Part shown: in pieces, positions 20,227 through 20,759 of the stretch
Layout: each line of letters begins with the position of its first letter
How positions within the stretch are numbered: position 1 is the stretch's first letter
Assembly: GCA_002321395.1 (NCBI GenBank)
Contig: DCMK01000074.1
Location: 1-20,759 of the forward strand
Reading direction: 5' to 3'
DNA: 20,759 nt
Source: Caryophanales bacterium UBA1624
Lineage (GTDB): Bacteria; Bacillota_I; Bacilli_A; RFN20; CAG-826
Notes under the pieces: model-generated
The model's input: the letters and a program-made list of their open reading frames with translations, nothing else
The model's database searches: none
Told to the model about the DNA's origin: nothing
Translations under genes and position numbers: made by a program

Positions 20227-20520
20227 GGGGGATTTTCAATCATCTTTTTGGTGTTTTTTTAAAGGAAAAAATCCGATGCTGAGCAGCAAAATCGTCGATT
20301 CTTCTTTCTTGGGATCCGGCTTTCCGGTCCGTGCTTCTACTCATCCCCTGCTCTTTGCCGAAAACCGGTTTTGAAGAAGGCGGAACGAGAATTCGGAGTT
20401 TTTGCCCCTTCAACGCAATCCAATAAGAAAAGCGGGAAAGTCAAGTCGAAGGATCGCCTTTCCGCTCGTCTTTTGCGCCTTTCCCGAAACCTTCGCTTTT
20501 GAGCAATCTGCCGAATAGGC
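20227..20520. other. 294-base gene-free region between tRNA-Val and tRNA-Thr
   Basis: I find no credible gene here. Short open frames on both strands lack ribosome sites and recognisable content. The only notable element is a perfect 12-bp palindrome AAAACCGGTTTT at 20361-20372. No known RNA family was apparent by eye. Confidence 0.5.
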
Positions 20521-20547
20521 AAAAAAAGCCCGACTTTTCCATCGGGC
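20521..20547 (-). terminator. Rho-independent terminator of tRNA-Thr
   Basis: Stem GCCCGAC/ATCGGGC (20528-20534 with 20541-20547, one wobble pair) and a 6-base loop, followed on the minus strand by TTTTTTT. Confidence 0.9.
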
Positions 20548-20557
20548 GGTTTTCCGT

Positions 20558-20633
20558 TGGTGCCGACAGCGGGAATCGAACCTGCGACCTATTCATTACG
20601 AGTGAATTGCTCTACCAACTGAGCCATGTCGGC
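20558..20633 (-). tRNA. tRNA-Thr (anticodon CGT)
   Basis: A 76-base cloverleaf with CCA encoded. Acceptor GCCGACA/TGTCGGC, anticodon stem ATTCA/TGAAT around CTCGTAA, and a T arm with TTCGATT. It reads ACG codons, and A37 in the loop is a t6A site, the substrate class of the TcdA encoded at 10149. Confidence 0.96.
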
Positions 20634-20642
20634 GCGTGTAAT

Positions 20643-20671
20643 AATATAGACAATCATCCCCCCTTCATCAA
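20643..20671 (-). promoter_or_regulatory. Promoter of tRNA-Thr
   Basis: Minus-strand TTGATG (20666-20671), 17-base spacer, TATATT (20643-20648). The predicted leader is only about 3 bases. Confidence 0.7.
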
Positions 20672-20691
20672 GGAAAAGAAAACCGCTGAGG

Positions 20692-20759
20692 TTAGATTCT
20701 GCGGAGCCTTTCCAGCGTGAAGACGATGCCCACGGAAGCGAACACCTCGGCCATAGGAG
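20692..20759 (-). CDS. C-terminal fragment of a probable membrane protein (partial at window edge)
   Basis: One minus-strand frame stays open from the window edge to a TAA at 20692-20694 and encodes about 21 residues ending VFASVGIVFTLERLRRI. A hydrophobic helix closing with a basic tail, preceded by P-M-A-E, resembles the last helix of MATE-family efflux transporters. That is a guess from a very short piece. The other two frames read less naturally. No terminator is visible between this stop and the tRNA-Thr promoter. Confidence 0.4.
   Translation of the reverse strand, partial: PMAEVFASVGIVFTLERLRRI

Overview
The window looks like a chromosomal segment of a bacterium from the Firmicutes (Bacilli/Erysipelotrichia side, possibly an uncultured gut lineage). 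The reasons are a DacA/CdaA-type diadenylate cyclase, a DegV-type fatty-acid binder, an approximately 555-residue clostridia-type GltX, CNNM/CorC membrane proteins, strong AGGAGG ribosome sites and TTGnnn-17-TATAAT promoters. Base composition is near half G+C by eye. TGA is used as a normal stop (for example the ATGA overlap at 1827-1830), so this is not a code-4 mollicute. The species is not identifiable from sequence alone. Nothing resembles a phage, insertion sequence or CRISPR array.

Layout. 1-2,850: a guanylate-kinase-like gene (+) converging on a tandem pair of CNNM/CorC-type membrane proteins (-). 2,900-5,660: a 788-residue membrane protein with six or seven copies of an AEDIRxII-type motif and an orphan C-terminal domain, followed by a gene-free stretch carrying an unexplained plus-strand terminator. 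5,668-10,140: pyrG and, upstream of it, a lipid/envelope operon (plsC-like, diacylglycerol-kinase-like, S66 peptidase). 10,149-11,720: tcdA (-) and a HAD phosphatase (+), divergent. 11,727-13,560: gltX followed by its cognate tRNA-Glu. 13,620-14,805: tRNA-Gly(GCC) and adenosine deaminase (+). 14,802-18,080: a four-gene operon cdaA-deoD-(NERD-like)-(membrane protein). 18,097-20,691: degV, a DUF4234-like membrane protein and three solitary tRNAs (Gly-CCC, Val-GAC, Thr-CGT), each with its own promoter and terminator. The last 68 bases hold the C-terminus of one more minus-strand protein.

How the parts fit. Purine metabolism recurs: cdaA (c-di-AMP synthesis), deoD (purine nucleoside phosphorylase) and the convergent add gene. 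Lipid and envelope functions recur in plsC/DAGK/S66 and degV. Translation is represented by gltX, tcdA (t6A modification) and five tRNAs.

The most unusual signals are: (a) the repeat-bearing membrane protein; (b) the cdaA operon, which lacks cdaR and glmM and instead carries deoD, a degenerate NERD-like membrane protein and an unknown six-helix protein; (c) a CNNM pair in which one member lacks the C-terminal domain and has changes at predicted ion-site positions; (d) four genes whose -10 box lies 7-9 bases before an ATG without a Shine-Dalgarno, suggesting leaderless mRNAs; and (e) three different palindromes sitting on promoters (CNNM pair, gltX, degV). All assignments come from reading the sequence and remembered family motifs; no search was run.
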